Assembly (NCBI GenBank): GCA_015068245.1
Contig: SVKU01000009.1
Span: 1-64,000, forward strand
Reading direction: 5' to 3'
DNA: 64,000 nt
From: Oscillospiraceae bacterium
Lineage (GTDB): Bacteria; Bacillota; Clostridia; Oscillospirales; Oscillospiraceae
In this document: positions 44,388-53,934 of the stretch, in pieces
How the letters are laid out: the number at the start of each line of letters is the position of its first letter
Numbering within the stretch: position 1 is the stretch's first letter
Notes under the pieces: model-generated
Told to the model about the DNA's origin: nothing
Database searches by the model: none
Seen by the model: only the letters and a program-made list of their open reading frames with translations
Program-made: the position numbers and the translations under genes

Positions 44388-45290
44388 TTAATAGGTGCCC
44401 TTTTCCCAAGCGACGAGACGGACGAAACCGCCGTCTGCCATTTCGCAGCGGAAGGGGAAGGCAGCAATGACCATTCTCTTGCCGGTAACTTCGTCGATAT
44501 CGCCGCCGGCGTTTTCGACGGTGCAGACACCGTGCTGCATGAACAGACGATGGCAGGGCTCGTAGTCGGGATGGGTGACAGTGGGATCGAGGCCGGTAGC
44601 CTTGCGGTATGCCTTGTCGAGCCAGGGCATCTGCTCGGACAGGGGATCATGCCACAGAGGAGCGTCGGTTGCGCCCCAGGTGCCGGAGATACCCTTGATC
44701 TTCTTTTCGAACATCAGCCACTTGGCCAGTTCGGGACCCATGCCGGGATAGTAGTTGTAGTACTTGTCGTTGTTCTGTCTCCAGTAATGATGGAAACCGG
44801 TGTTGATGACTACCCAGTCGTTGGGCTTGATTTCGAGGCCGTCTTTTGCCAGAGCAGCTTCGACTTCAGCGGGCTTGATTTCGTGCCAGATGTTGCCCAT
44901 TCTTGCGGGATCGCCGTCAGCAGCGTTCCACTTGGCTTCGAATTCGTCCTTCAGATAGCGCATGTCGATGATGACGCCTTCGCCGATGCAGCGGTTCAGG
45001 GGGATCTCGTTCAGGGAGTAGCCGTTGCGTTCACGGTCAACTTCTTCTTCATGCAGAACGTGGTTGGGAGCGTCCATGTGGGTACCTGCATGCAGGGTGC
45101 CGGTGTAGGTCATGGTGCGCTTGTGGAAACGGCCCAGGTACTGGCCACGGGGGAACTGAAGGTCCTGACGTGCGCCGGGGAAGGGCCACAGGGGAGTGTC
45201 TACGCCCCAGGGATTGGACAGATCATAGATCTTGGTCATGGTGGAGTCGTCGAGATAGAATTTGGATTTGTCGAGAGGCATGTATGCCAT
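44388..45290 (-). CDS. cyclase-family metal hydrolase, candidate dihydrophloroglucinol cyclohydrolase
   Basis: This 300-residue protein belongs to the cyclase/kynurenine-formamidase family: HAGTHMDAPNH (His67, His71, Asp73, His77) is the metal-binding HxGTHxDxPxH motif. Such enzymes hydrolyse amides or cyclic ketones. In anaerobic phloroglucinol degradation a cyclohydrolase opens the dihydrophloroglucinol ring; I recall it as belonging to this family but cannot check that here. It is the first gene of the minus-strand cluster, just downstream of a MerR-type promoter, with a GGAGG site. Confidence 0.82.
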   Translation of the reverse strand: MAYMPLDKSKFYLDDSTMTKIYDLSNPWGVDTPLWPFPGARQDLQFPRGQYLGRFHKRTMTYTGTLHAGTHMDAPNHVLHEEEVDRERNGYSLNEIPLNRCIGEGVIIDMRYLKDEFEAKWNAADGDPARMGNIWHEIKPAEVEAALAKDGLEIKPNDWVVINTGFHHYWRQNNDKYYNYYPGMGPELAKWLMFEKKIKGISGTWGATDAPLWHDPLSEQMPWLDKAYRKATGLDPTVTHPDYEPCHRLFMQHGVCTVENAGGDIDEVTGKRMVIAAFPFRCEMADGGFVRLVAWEKGTY

Positions 45291-45332
45291 GGTGGTTTCC
45301 TCCTATTTTTAGTTTTTTGTTTATACAGTTTG

Positions 45333-45363
45333 ATTGTAAACCTTTGAACAGTTCCAAGGTCAA
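45333..45363 (-). promoter_or_regulatory. MerR-type promoter and operator of the catabolic cluster
   Basis: On the minus strand, -35 TTGACC (45363-45358) and -10 TACAAT (45338-45333) are separated by 19 bases. The dyad CCTTGGAAC-T-GTTCAAAGG (45341-45359, one mismatch) fills the spacer. An overlong 19-20 bp spacer with a dyad inside is the hallmark of promoters that MerR-family proteins untwist to activate. The cognate regulator gene starts 92 bases away, divergently. Confidence 0.8.
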
Positions 45364-45382
45364 GCCTTTTTTTGAAAATGTC

Positions 45383-45411
45383 TTGTGAAAATCCCACTTT
45401 AACTATATAAT
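45383..45411 (+). promoter_or_regulatory. promoter of the MerR-family gene
   Basis: TTGTGA (45383-45388) and TATAAT (45406-45411) with a 17-base spacer, 43 bases before the ATG. It lies 20 bases from the divergent operator. Confidence 0.6.
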
Positions 45412-45454
45412 AAACAAAAATGGGTTTCAACAGGCAGTTTAAGGAGGCGATTCA

Positions 45455-46273
45455 ATGGACAACAAGGGTTATAAAATAGGTGACGTATCCCGTATACTGG
45501 GCATATCTGCCGACCTTCTGCGGTATTATGAAAAAAAGGGCGTTGTCAAACCACGCAAGGATAAAACCAACGACTATCGATATTACGACGCCTGGGATAT
45601 CAACTTTCTGCTGGACTGCCTTTGGTACAAAAACTTTGGCTACGCCATCGACCAGGTTTCGGAGATGATAAGCTCCTACACCGCCAACGATATCTCCCAG
45701 CTTTTCCTTAAAACCGAAGATGAACTGAAAGCCACCATTGCCCACAGTCAGATGCTGCTGAAGCGTTCGGAAGAACATCGGGAACGTATCGACCGTATCG
45801 GCCGATGGCTTGGAAAGTGCACACTGGCTCAGAGTCCCGAGGTTCTGCGGTATCTCCACCGTCACAATTTCTATTACGACAACAGCCCGGAGCTCCAGGA
45901 AGTTGCCCAGCAGTGGCTTAAATACATGCCTTTCTCCAACCGATGTTTTGAAATCCCCGTTCAATCTCTTTCCGGTCCCGGAAGTCCCGAAGAGTATTAC
46001 TGGGGGTTTTCCCTGAATATGGATCATGCCGCCTATTTCGGCGTGGAGGAAAGCGACGTGGTGGTGAAAATGCCGTCGGTCAACAGCGTGTACTCCGTTT
46101 TTTCGAGCTCCGGTAAAGGTGCATTTTCTCCGCGTCATCTGGACTATCTGGTGGACTATGCCAAGGCTCACAACTACAAAATTGCCGGTCCCGCACAAGG
46201 CAGCCTGATAACTTCTGTACTTGACAACGACAGGCTGACAGGTTATTTTGAAGTTTGGATACCTATTGAGTAA
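45455..46273 (+). CDS. MerR-family regulator with effector-binding domain
   Basis: This 272-residue protein has the MerR winged helix (YKIGDVSRILGISADLLRYYEKKGVV, about 5-30), a dimerisation coiled coil (about 80-115) and a C-terminal domain of about 150 residues resembling GyrI-like ligand-binding domains. It is transcribed away from the cyclase gene and faces a textbook MerR-type promoter, so it most likely senses an aromatic substrate or intermediate and activates the cluster. A strong AAGGAGG site is present. Confidence 0.87.
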   Translation: MDNKGYKIGDVSRILGISADLLRYYEKKGVVKPRKDKTNDYRYYDAWDINFLLDCLWYKNFGYAIDQVSEMISSYTANDISQLFLKTEDELKATIAHSQMLLKRSEEHRERIDRIGRWLGKCTLAQSPEVLRYLHRHNFYYDNSPELQEVAQQWLKYMPFSNRCFEIPVQSLSGPGSPEEYYWGFSLNMDHAAYFGVEESDVVVKMPSVNSVYSVFSSSGKGAFSPRHLDYLVDYAKAHNYKIAGPAQGSLITSVLDNDRLTGYFEVWIPIE

Positions 46274-46297
46274 ACGCCACAGGCGTTTATTCAATAG
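46263..46297 (+). terminator. hairpin at the end of the MerR gene
   Basis: A 16-bp stem (one G-T) CTATTGAGTAAACGCC with its complement overlaps the stop codon. No T run follows, so terminator strength is uncertain. Confidence 0.5.
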
Positions 46298-46383
46298 GGG
46301 TTAGTATTTAGGGATTAGGGAGTGCATTTACCCCCCTGTTTCCGTACCCTAGACCCTAAATCCTAGATCCTAGGCCCTAAACT
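46298..46383. repeat. palindromic element with (TTAGGGA) heptads
   Basis: GGTTAGTATTTAGGGATTAG on the left faces CCCTAGACCCTAAATCCTAG and further CCTAGG units on the right. It belongs to the same class as 37.93 and 48.6 kb, with T for C in the heptad. Confidence 0.6.
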
Positions 46384-46393
46384 GGAGGTTTTT

Positions 46394-47134
46394 ATGAATA
46401 ACAACATCAAGGCCGTTGTTCTTGCCGCAGGCAAAGGCACCCGGCTTCACAGCGAAAAGTTTAATCTGCCCAAGGTCATGCGTCTTGCAGCAGGCCGTCC
46501 CCTGCTGAGCTGGGTGCTTGACGAACTGGAGTTTTTGCCAAAAGAAAACATCGTGCTGGTCACAGGATATATGCACGAAAAGGTTGAAGAAGCCTTTGAA
46601 GGCTATCCCTTTGCCCTCCAGGAGCCTCAGCTGGGCACCGGTCACGCCGTTATGTGCGCTCGTGAGTTCCTTGAGGGTTTCGATGGCAGCGTGCTTGTTT
46701 GCTACGGCGATATGCCACTTATCCCCGGTTCCGTTTATCGGGAGCTGCTGGAGCATCACGAAAACAACAACTGTCTTTGCACGATCCTCGCAGGCATTTC
46801 CGATATGGATCTGCCCTACGGCCGCATTGTGAGAGACGAAAACGGCGGTTTTGTCAAAATCGTGGAAGACAGAGACTGCACCGAGCAGGAAAAGCTGATT
46901 CGTGAACTGAATCTTGGCATCTGCGTATTCCATGGCCCCACTCTTCTGAAAGAGCTGGACAATCTGACCTGCGCCAATTCCCAAAGCGAATACTACCTGA
47001 CCGACATTCCCGAGATGATACGCAAAAATGGCGGCAAGATCGACGTTTATTCTGCCGAACTGGGCGAGCGCATCATTGGCGTCAACACCCAGGAGCAGCT
47101 GGATATGGTGGAAAGGTGTCTGACCAATGGATAA
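46394..47134 (+). CDS. sugar-1-phosphate nucleotidyltransferase (GlmU N-domain-like)
   Basis: This 246-residue protein has the NTP-transferase start VVLAAGKGTRLHSEKFNLPKVM (about 8-29), QLGTGHAVMCA (about 78-88) and CYGDMPLI (about 103-110), all like the uridylyltransferase half of GlmU. It lacks the left-handed beta-helix acetyltransferase half, so it can make a UDP-sugar but not acetylate. It overlaps the EamA gene by 8 bases. Confidence 0.85.
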   Translation: MNNNIKAVVLAAGKGTRLHSEKFNLPKVMRLAAGRPLLSWVLDELEFLPKENIVLVTGYMHEKVEEAFEGYPFALQEPQLGTGHAVMCAREFLEGFDGSVLVCYGDMPLIPGSVYRELLEHHENNNCLCTILAGISDMDLPYGRIVRDENGGFVKIVEDRDCTEQEKLIRELNLGICVFHGPTLLKELDNLTCANSQSEYYLTDIPEMIRKNGGKIDVYSAELGERIIGVNTQEQLDMVERCLTNG

Positions 47135-48029
47135 ACCCTCCAACCGTGAGCTGAAAGGGACTGTTCTGACCCTTATAGCAGGCTGCCTGTGGGCATTTTC
47201 CGGCTCCTGCGGTCAGTACATTTTCACCTATAAAGAAGCCACATCCAACTGGCTGGTTCCCATCCGTCTGTCCATCGGTGGTGCCGTACTCGTAGCCATA
47301 CTCTTTGCCAAATACGGAAAAAAGGCTCTGGATATCTGGCACGGCAAGCGCAACATTCGGGACGCTTTGATATTCGCTATCTTTGGCATGATGCTGTGCC
47401 AGTACAGCTATTTTACCGCCATCGAATACTCCAACGCAGGCACCGCCACGGTGCTGCAATACCTCTGCCCTGCCATAATAATGGTCATAACCTGCGTTAT
47501 GGCAAAACGACTGCCCAACAAAATCGAGCTTCTGTCTGTCATACTCGCCATTAGCGGCACTGCCCTGCTGGCTACCCACGGTGACCTGTCAAACCTTGCC
47601 ATATCTCCCGCGGCACTGTTCTGGGGACTTTTCTCCGCAGTGATGCTGGTGATGTCCACATTGCCGCCCACCCGGATAATTGCCGAGTTTGGTGCCATGA
47701 GCGTCACCGGTTGGGGTATGCTCATAGGCGGCGTAATACTGCTGCCGGTGTTCCGTCCCTGGGAGATATCCGTGGTTTTTGACACTCAGTGCATCATAGC
47801 CCTGGCTGCCATCATCATCGCCACCATCACCGCTTACACTTTGTATCTGACGGGCATTAACATGGTTGGTCCCGGCAAAGCCAGTCTCCTTGCCTGCATT
47901 GAGCCTGTAATGGCCACAGTCATCAGCGCAGTCTGGCTGAAAACACCTTTTGCGCCCATGGATTTCGTAGGCTTTGTGATGATAATATCCACAATATTTT
48001 TGCTTAACATGAAAAAAGCTGAGAACTAA
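47127..48029 (+). CDS. EamA/DMT-family transporter
   Basis: This 300-residue protein has about ten membrane segments in two EamA repeats (GCLWAFSGSCGQYIFTYKEA at the start; MNMVGPGKASLLACIEPVMATVIS-type second repeat near 253-275). Drug/metabolite exporters of this family efflux amino acids or other metabolites. It is translationally coupled to the nucleotidyltransferase gene. Its last 18 coding bases and the terminator are duplicated 529 bases downstream. Confidence 0.85.
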   Translation: MDKPSNRELKGTVLTLIAGCLWAFSGSCGQYIFTYKEATSNWLVPIRLSIGGAVLVAILFAKYGKKALDIWHGKRNIRDALIFAIFGMMLCQYSYFTAIEYSNAGTATVLQYLCPAIIMVITCVMAKRLPNKIELLSVILAISGTALLATHGDLSNLAISPAALFWGLFSAVMLVMSTLPPTRIIAEFGAMSVTGWGMLIGGVILLPVFRPWEISVVFDTQCIIALAAIIIATITAYTLYLTGINMVGPGKASLLACIEPVMATVISAVWLKTPFAPMDFVGFVMIISTIFLLNMKKAEN

Positions 48030-48075
48030 TCGTTCTCAGCTTTTTTAGGGGTCAGGGGTTAGTAGTTAGGGATTA
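48012..48075. repeat. 64-bp direct repeat, copy 1 (EamA gene tail and terminator)
   Basis: Identical to 48541-48604. It contains the end of the EamA coding sequence, a GCTGAGAAC/GTTCTCAGC terminator hairpin with TTTTTT, and TCAGGGG/TTAGGGA heptads. It also contains the stop codon of the converging XRE gene. Confidence 0.9.
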
Positions 48076-48285
48076 GGGGCGCTTTTTGTCCGACAATCCA
48101 CAAATATAATCCATGCTGACATTGTAAAACTCTGCCAGTTTGATAAGGCTGTCAACCGGAATCCTCGTTCTTCCCAGTTCATAGTCCGAATACGTTTTTT
48201 GGCCAACATTCAAAAGTTCTGCCACCTTTGTTTGTGACAGATCACGATCTTCCCGTAATGAGCGTATGCGTTCGGTATATTTCAT
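48073..48285 (-). CDS. XRE-family DNA-binding protein
   Basis: This 70-residue protein is a lone Cro/C1-type helix-turn-helix (RSLREDRDLSQTKVAELLNVGQKTYSDYELGRTRIPVDSLIKLAEFYNVSMDYICGLSD). It lies between the two 64-bp repeats and is divergent from a 41-codon ORF, like control pairs of small mobile elements. Confidence 0.9.
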   Translation of the reverse strand: MKYTERIRSLREDRDLSQTKVAELLNVGQKTYSDYELGRTRIPVDSLIKLAEFYNVSMDYICGLSDKKRP

Positions 48286-48329
48286 GACCTCACCTCAACG
48301 CATAGTATATATTAGAGTTTATTACACTA

Positions 48330-48358
48330 TTGGCTTTTAGAGTCATAACCTCTATAAT
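48330..48358 (+). promoter_or_regulatory. sigma-A-type promoter of the 41-codon ORF
   Basis: TTGGCT (48330-48335) and a perfect TATAAT (48353-48358) with a 17-base spacer, 20 bases before the start codon. The XRE protein could act on the shared region. Confidence 0.65.
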
Positions 48359-48378
48359 TGGCCATGAGGTGATATCAG

Positions 48379-48504
48379 ATGGATAACCGGACTTGCGAAA
48401 GCAGCAAACATTTCAGAAAACATTATATTAAAAGGGACGATTCTTTTTTCCCTATTCACTATGGTCACTGCGTCTATCCACGGCTGAAAAACGAGAAACT
48501 GTGA
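48379..48504 (+). CDS. small basic protein (41 aa), unknown
   Basis: The ORF starts with ATG 6 bases after GAGGTGA and 20 bases after a canonical promoter. The product begins MDNRTCESSKHFRKHYIKRD and continues with FFPIHYGHCVYPRLKNEKL; it is basic, with two cysteines and four histidines that could bind a metal. I recall similar short proteins next to regulators in clostridial integrative elements, but cannot confirm this. Too short for usual gene callers. Confidence 0.55.
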   Translation: MDNRTCESSKHFRKHYIKRDDSFFPIHYGHCVYPRLKNEKL

Positions 48505-48540
48505 CCCCTGCATGCACAAACTACAGCCCTTTGGATACTA

Positions 48541-48604
48541 AAAAAGCTGAGAACTAATCGTTCTCAGCTTTTTTAGGGGTCAGGGGTTAGTAGTTAGGGA
48601 TTAA
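48541..48604. repeat. 64-bp direct repeat, copy 2
   Basis: An exact copy of 48012-48075 with no coding sequence in front of it, so here it is only a displaced gene tail and terminator. Confidence 0.9.
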
Positions 48605-48695
48605 GAACAGGTATTGGCAAATCATTGATTTGCCAATAAATTTCAATTATCGCCACAGGCGACACCTGATCCCTGATCCCTGACCTCTGACCCCT
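48605..48695. repeat. hairpins and (CCCTGAT) heptads
   Basis: ATTGGCAAAT/ATTTGCCAAT and TCGCC/GGCGA hairpins are followed by CTGATCCCTGATCCCTGACC heptads, the inverse of the TCAGGGG units in the adjacent 64-bp repeat. Together they form a larger palindromic element. Confidence 0.6.
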
Positions 48696-48736
48696 GAACG
48701 TAAAAAATGCTGCCAAAGGCAGCATTTTTTACGTTC
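48696..48736 (-). terminator. terminator of the SDR gene
   Basis: A 19-bp stem (GAACGTAAAAAATGCTGCC with its complement) overlapping the SDR stop codon. Confidence 0.8.
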
Positions 48737-49475
48737 TTGCCATTCCGTCAACGCTCAGTACAACACCGGTGATGTAGGACGCTTCGTCGGACGCAAGGAA
48801 CACGAATGCATTGGCGATATCCTCCGGCTGACCGAGCCTGCGAAGAGGTATCTGAGCAATCAGCGGGTCAATAACTTCCTTGGGCACCGCCTTCATCATG
48901 TCTGTTTCCGTGATGCCGGGGGCTACCGCATTGACCCGGATACCCTTAGGGCCAAGTTCCCTGGCAAGTGACACGGTAAGACCGTTTACAGCAAACTTAG
49001 AGGTAGGATATGCGAGTCCGGTAGGCTGACCGTAAATGCTTACCATGGAGGAGGTACTGAGGATAACTCCTCTGCCACGGGCAGCCATGCACTCTGCCGC
49101 TGCACGGGTGGAGTTGAACACTCCCTTGACATTGAGGTCCATTACCTTATCGAAAGTATCCTCGGTGTATTCCATAAACGGAGTGCTTTCGGAAACTCCC
49201 GCATTGTTTACCAGTATTTCCATGCAGCCATATTTCAGGCTGACCTGCTGGAACGCTTTTCTGACCTCTTCCAGATTGCTTAGGTTGGGGCTGATACCAT
49301 CGATAACGGATTCGGGATATTTTTCCCTAAGACTTGCCACTGCCTTGTCTGCCGACTGCTGAGTACTGGCAGCAACGATGACCTTTGCACCTTCACGCAA
49401 AAATGCTTCCGCTGTGGCATAGCCTATTCCACGGCTTCCACCGGTAATTACAGCAACTTTGTCTTTCAATCTCAT
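48729..49475 (-). CDS. short-chain dehydrogenase/reductase
   Basis: This 248-residue classical SDR has TGGSRGIG (about 12-19), NNAG (about 89-92), the catalytic serine region STSSMV and YPTSK (Tyr155/Lys159 region), and VAPGITETDM. FabG-like overall. Annotated simply as an oxidoreductase, but a trihydroxybenzene ring reductase is also an SDR and this gene lies 3.4 kb from the transhydroxylase cluster, so it is one of two candidates for that step. Confidence 0.88.
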   Translation of the reverse strand: MRLKDKVAVITGGSRGIGYATAEAFLREGAKVIVAASTQQSADKAVASLREKYPESVIDGISPNLSNLEEVRKAFQQVSLKYGCMEILVNNAGVSESTPFMEYTEDTFDKVMDLNVKGVFNSTRAAAECMAARGRGVILSTSSMVSIYGQPTGLAYPTSKFAVNGLTVSLARELGPKGIRVNAVAPGITETDMMKAVPKEVIDPLIAQIPLRRLGQPEDIANAFVFLASDEASYITGVVLSVDGMART

Positions 49476-49522
49476 AATAGTACCTCCTTGTATTATTTAC
49501 GCTTTATCTTGTAATACTTTTT

Positions 49523-50305
49523 TCATCCCAGTGCCACATCCAACACCATCATAAGGGTAAATCCCACTGCAAAAAAGATGGTGCCGATGTTGGAATGTTC
49601 TCCTTCGGACATTTCGGGTATAAGCTCTTCCACCACAACATAAAGCATGGCGCCCGCAGCAAAGCTGAGCATAAAGGGAAGTGCGGGAACTATCAGTCCT
49701 GCCAGCAATATGGTAATGACCGCACCTATGGGTTCTATAACGCCGGACAGCACACCGTAGCCGAAGGCCTTTCCCTTTTTCATACCGTTTGAACGCAGCG
49801 GCATGGATATGATTGCTCCTTCCGGCAAATTCTGAATGGCTATGCCCACAGCCAGAACCAATGCTCCTGCCGCAGAAATACTTTCACTGCCCGAAAGCCA
49901 GCCTGCCACCAGAACACCTACTGCCATACCTTCGGGCAGATTGTGCAGCGCAACCGCCAACACCATCATGGTGGACTTTCCAAGACCGCAGGATACGCCC
50001 TCGGGGCACTGACTGTTCAAATGAAGATGGGGAATGATGTGATCCAGAAGCAGCAGAAACAGTATTCCACCCCACACACCAGAAAATGCAGGCAGAAAAG
50101 ACAGTTTTCCCATGTGTGCCGACTGTTCCATGGCAGGAATAATGAGGCTCCATATTGATGCCGCCACCATAACTCCTGCAGCAAACCCGGTAAGTATTCT
50201 CTGCAGTCTTCGGCTCATTTGCCCATTCATAAGAAATACACCGGCTGAACCGACTGTGGTGCCAACAAAGGGCAGCATCACTGCGCTCAATACTTCGATT
50301 TGCAT
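49523..50305 (-). CDS. ZIP-family metal transporter
   Basis: This 260-residue protein has about eight membrane segments, with HNLPEGMAVG (about 118-127) and QNLPEGAIISMP (about 153-164) as the metal-binding helices IV and V, and a His-containing loop HIIPHLHLNSQ. It imports zinc or another divalent metal. The preceding gene on the same strand is glnN, far away, so it is probably independent. Confidence 0.9.
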   Translation of the reverse strand: MQIEVLSAVMLPFVGTTVGSAGVFLMNGQMSRRLQRILTGFAAGVMVAASIWSLIIPAMEQSAHMGKLSFLPAFSGVWGGILFLLLLDHIIPHLHLNSQCPEGVSCGLGKSTMMVLAVALHNLPEGMAVGVLVAGWLSGSESISAAGALVLAVGIAIQNLPEGAIISMPLRSNGMKKGKAFGYGVLSGVIEPIGAVITILLAGLIVPALPFMLSFAAGAMLYVVVEELIPEMSEGEHSNIGTIFFAVGFTLMMVLDVALG

Positions 50306-50388
50306 TCCACATCCTCCTTTTTAACTATTTATGTGTTAAGTATAGCACAATAATGCATTGGAGTTAAGTGACAAAGTCACGCAAGTAT

Positions 50389-50411
50389 AATTAATAATTA
50401 ATAATTAATAA
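50389..50411. repeat. TTAATAA heptad tract
   Basis: AATTAATAATTAATAATTAA with exact 7-bp period, followed by a CCCCCTTGTGTAAAGGGGGG hairpin (about 50442-50461) and GATTTTTGC/GCAAAAATC (50460-50481). Confidence 0.6.
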
Positions 50412-50517
50412 CGCACAACGCAACGTATCATGCGTAAAGCCCCCTTGTGTAAAGGGGGGTGATTTTTGCAGAGCAAAAATCGGGGGGATTGTAACCCTGC
50501 CGCGACTGACGACCACG

Positions 50518-50647
50518 CTGTCATTGCGAGGCTCCGCAGGAGCTGAGAAATCCCCAAGGGCAAGTTATCAGTCCACCTGTCATTCTAAGCGAATGCGAAG
50601 AATCTTTTAAGATCCTTCGACTCGCTTACGCTCGCTCAGGATGACAG
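50518..50647. repeat. dispersed inverted-repeat element, TGTCATT family variant
   Basis: CTGTCATTGCGAGG at one end and CAGGATGACAG at the other, with an internal CCTGTCATTCTAAGCGAATG second unit. The 433-base gap between the ZIP and glnN genes holds only repeats. Confidence 0.6.
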
Positions 50648-50707
50648 TCCTATTCGTAGGGTCAGGTTGTGCCGTGACCGCTTTGAGTTCTTTTACAAGC
50701 TGAAAAA

Positions 50708-50731
50708 AATTCCGGACATAAGTCCGGAATT
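50708..50731 (-). terminator. terminator of glnN
   Basis: A perfect stem AATTCCGGAC/GTCCGGAATT followed on the minus strand by TTTTTTT, 8 bases beyond the stop codon. Confidence 0.92.
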
Positions 50732-50738
50732 ATTATAT

Positions 50739-52835
<2,097 letters not shown>

Positions 52836-53052
52836 GGTCAGCCTCCAAAAGTTCATTCTTCATCATTATAATTGTAAATATGAACACTTTTTCTGTCAAC
52901 ACGAAAAATGCTTTTAACCTATCAAAAAACTGTGCTTCTGCCGCTAATTTTTTGGTAATGATTCATCGGAAGCAAAAACAGCTGTTGTTTTCCTTGCCTT
53001 AATCTTCATTCGATTGTACAATATACACGATAAAAAGAAAGGACGTGTTCGC

Positions 53053-53817
53053 ATGGGAAGACTCAACGATAAAATATGCATCGTCACCGGCGGCAACTCC
53101 GGCATTGGCGAAGCCACCGCAAAGCTCTTTGCTCAGGAAGGTGCTACCGTTATCATAACAGCACGCCGTGAAAACGAGCTGCAGCGTGTAGCCGACGAGA
53201 TAAACGAATCCGGCGGAAAGTGCTTTTATATCCCCGGTGATGTGAGGGTCACCGAAGACGTTGAAAACGTGGTGGAAAAAACAGTGGAAATGTTCGGCCG
53301 CATAGACGTACTGGTCAACAATGCCGGTATTGCCGACTACCACAGACCCACCATCAAGCTTGAAGACGATTTTTGGGACAACGTCCACGAAACAAACCTC
53401 AAAGGCGTCATGCGTTTTTGCCGTGCTGCTCTGCGCCACATGGTTCCCGCCAACAAAGGTTCCATCGTAAACGTGGCCTCTATCGGCGGCGTTTACCACT
53501 GCGCCGGCGCTGCATATTCCACATCCAAAGCAGGCGTTGTCAGTCTGACAAAGAATCTGGCTATCCAGTATTACGGCAGTGGTCTCAGATTTAACTCTGT
53601 CAGCCCCGGTTCCACCCTCACCCCTCTGTTTGACCCCGAAAACATGGCAAACGCCGATCTTGAAATGGTGGAGATCACCAAGCGTGTTCACTATCATCCC
53701 ATCGATGAAATGCTCAAACCCATCGAGCAGGCAAATGCCATACTGTTTTTCGCCAGCGACGAATCCAGCGGCGTCAACGGTCAGGACCTGGTGGTCGACT
53801 ACGGCGGCAGGCTTTAA
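53053..53817 (+). CDS. short-chain dehydrogenase/reductase
   Basis: This 254-residue classical SDR has TGGNSGIGEA (about 12-21), VNNAGIAD, NVASIGG and YSTSK, then SPGSTLTPLFDPE. The variable substrate loop (TPLFDPENMANADLEM) differs from FabG. It could act on a small hydroxy/keto or polyphenolic compound; it is the second candidate for a ring reductase serving the transhydroxylase cluster. Start 53053 is chosen for AAAGGA upstream; the frame opens 39 bases earlier. The following gene is in the same direction, 117 bases on. Confidence 0.87.
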   Translation: MGRLNDKICIVTGGNSGIGEATAKLFAQEGATVIITARRENELQRVADEINESGGKCFYIPGDVRVTEDVENVVEKTVEMFGRIDVLVNNAGIADYHRPTIKLEDDFWDNVHETNLKGVMRFCRAALRHMVPANKGSIVNVASIGGVYHCAGAAYSTSKAGVVSLTKNLAIQYYGSGLRFNSVSPGSTLTPLFDPENMANADLEMVEITKRVHYHPIDEMLKPIEQANAILFFASDESSGVNGQDLVVDYGGRL

Positions 53818-53819
53818 CC

Positions 53820-53909
53820 GCCTCTCCCTTTGGGAGAGGTGCTGAGCAATGCGAAGCGGAGAGGGCCCTCTCAGTCAGCTTCGCTGACAGCTCTCCCAAA
53901 GGGAGAGCC
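53820..53909. repeat. palindromic element (CTCTCCC family)
   Basis: CCTCTCCCTTTGGGAGAGG and GCTCTCCCAAAGGGAGAGC are themselves palindromic and enclose GCGAAGCGGAGAGGGCCCTC and AGCTTCGCTGAC hairpins. A compact 90-bp mobile-type repeat in the gap between the SDR and sdaA. Confidence 0.75.
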
Positions 53910-53934
53910 AATTCCTTTAACCTTGGAGAAACAT

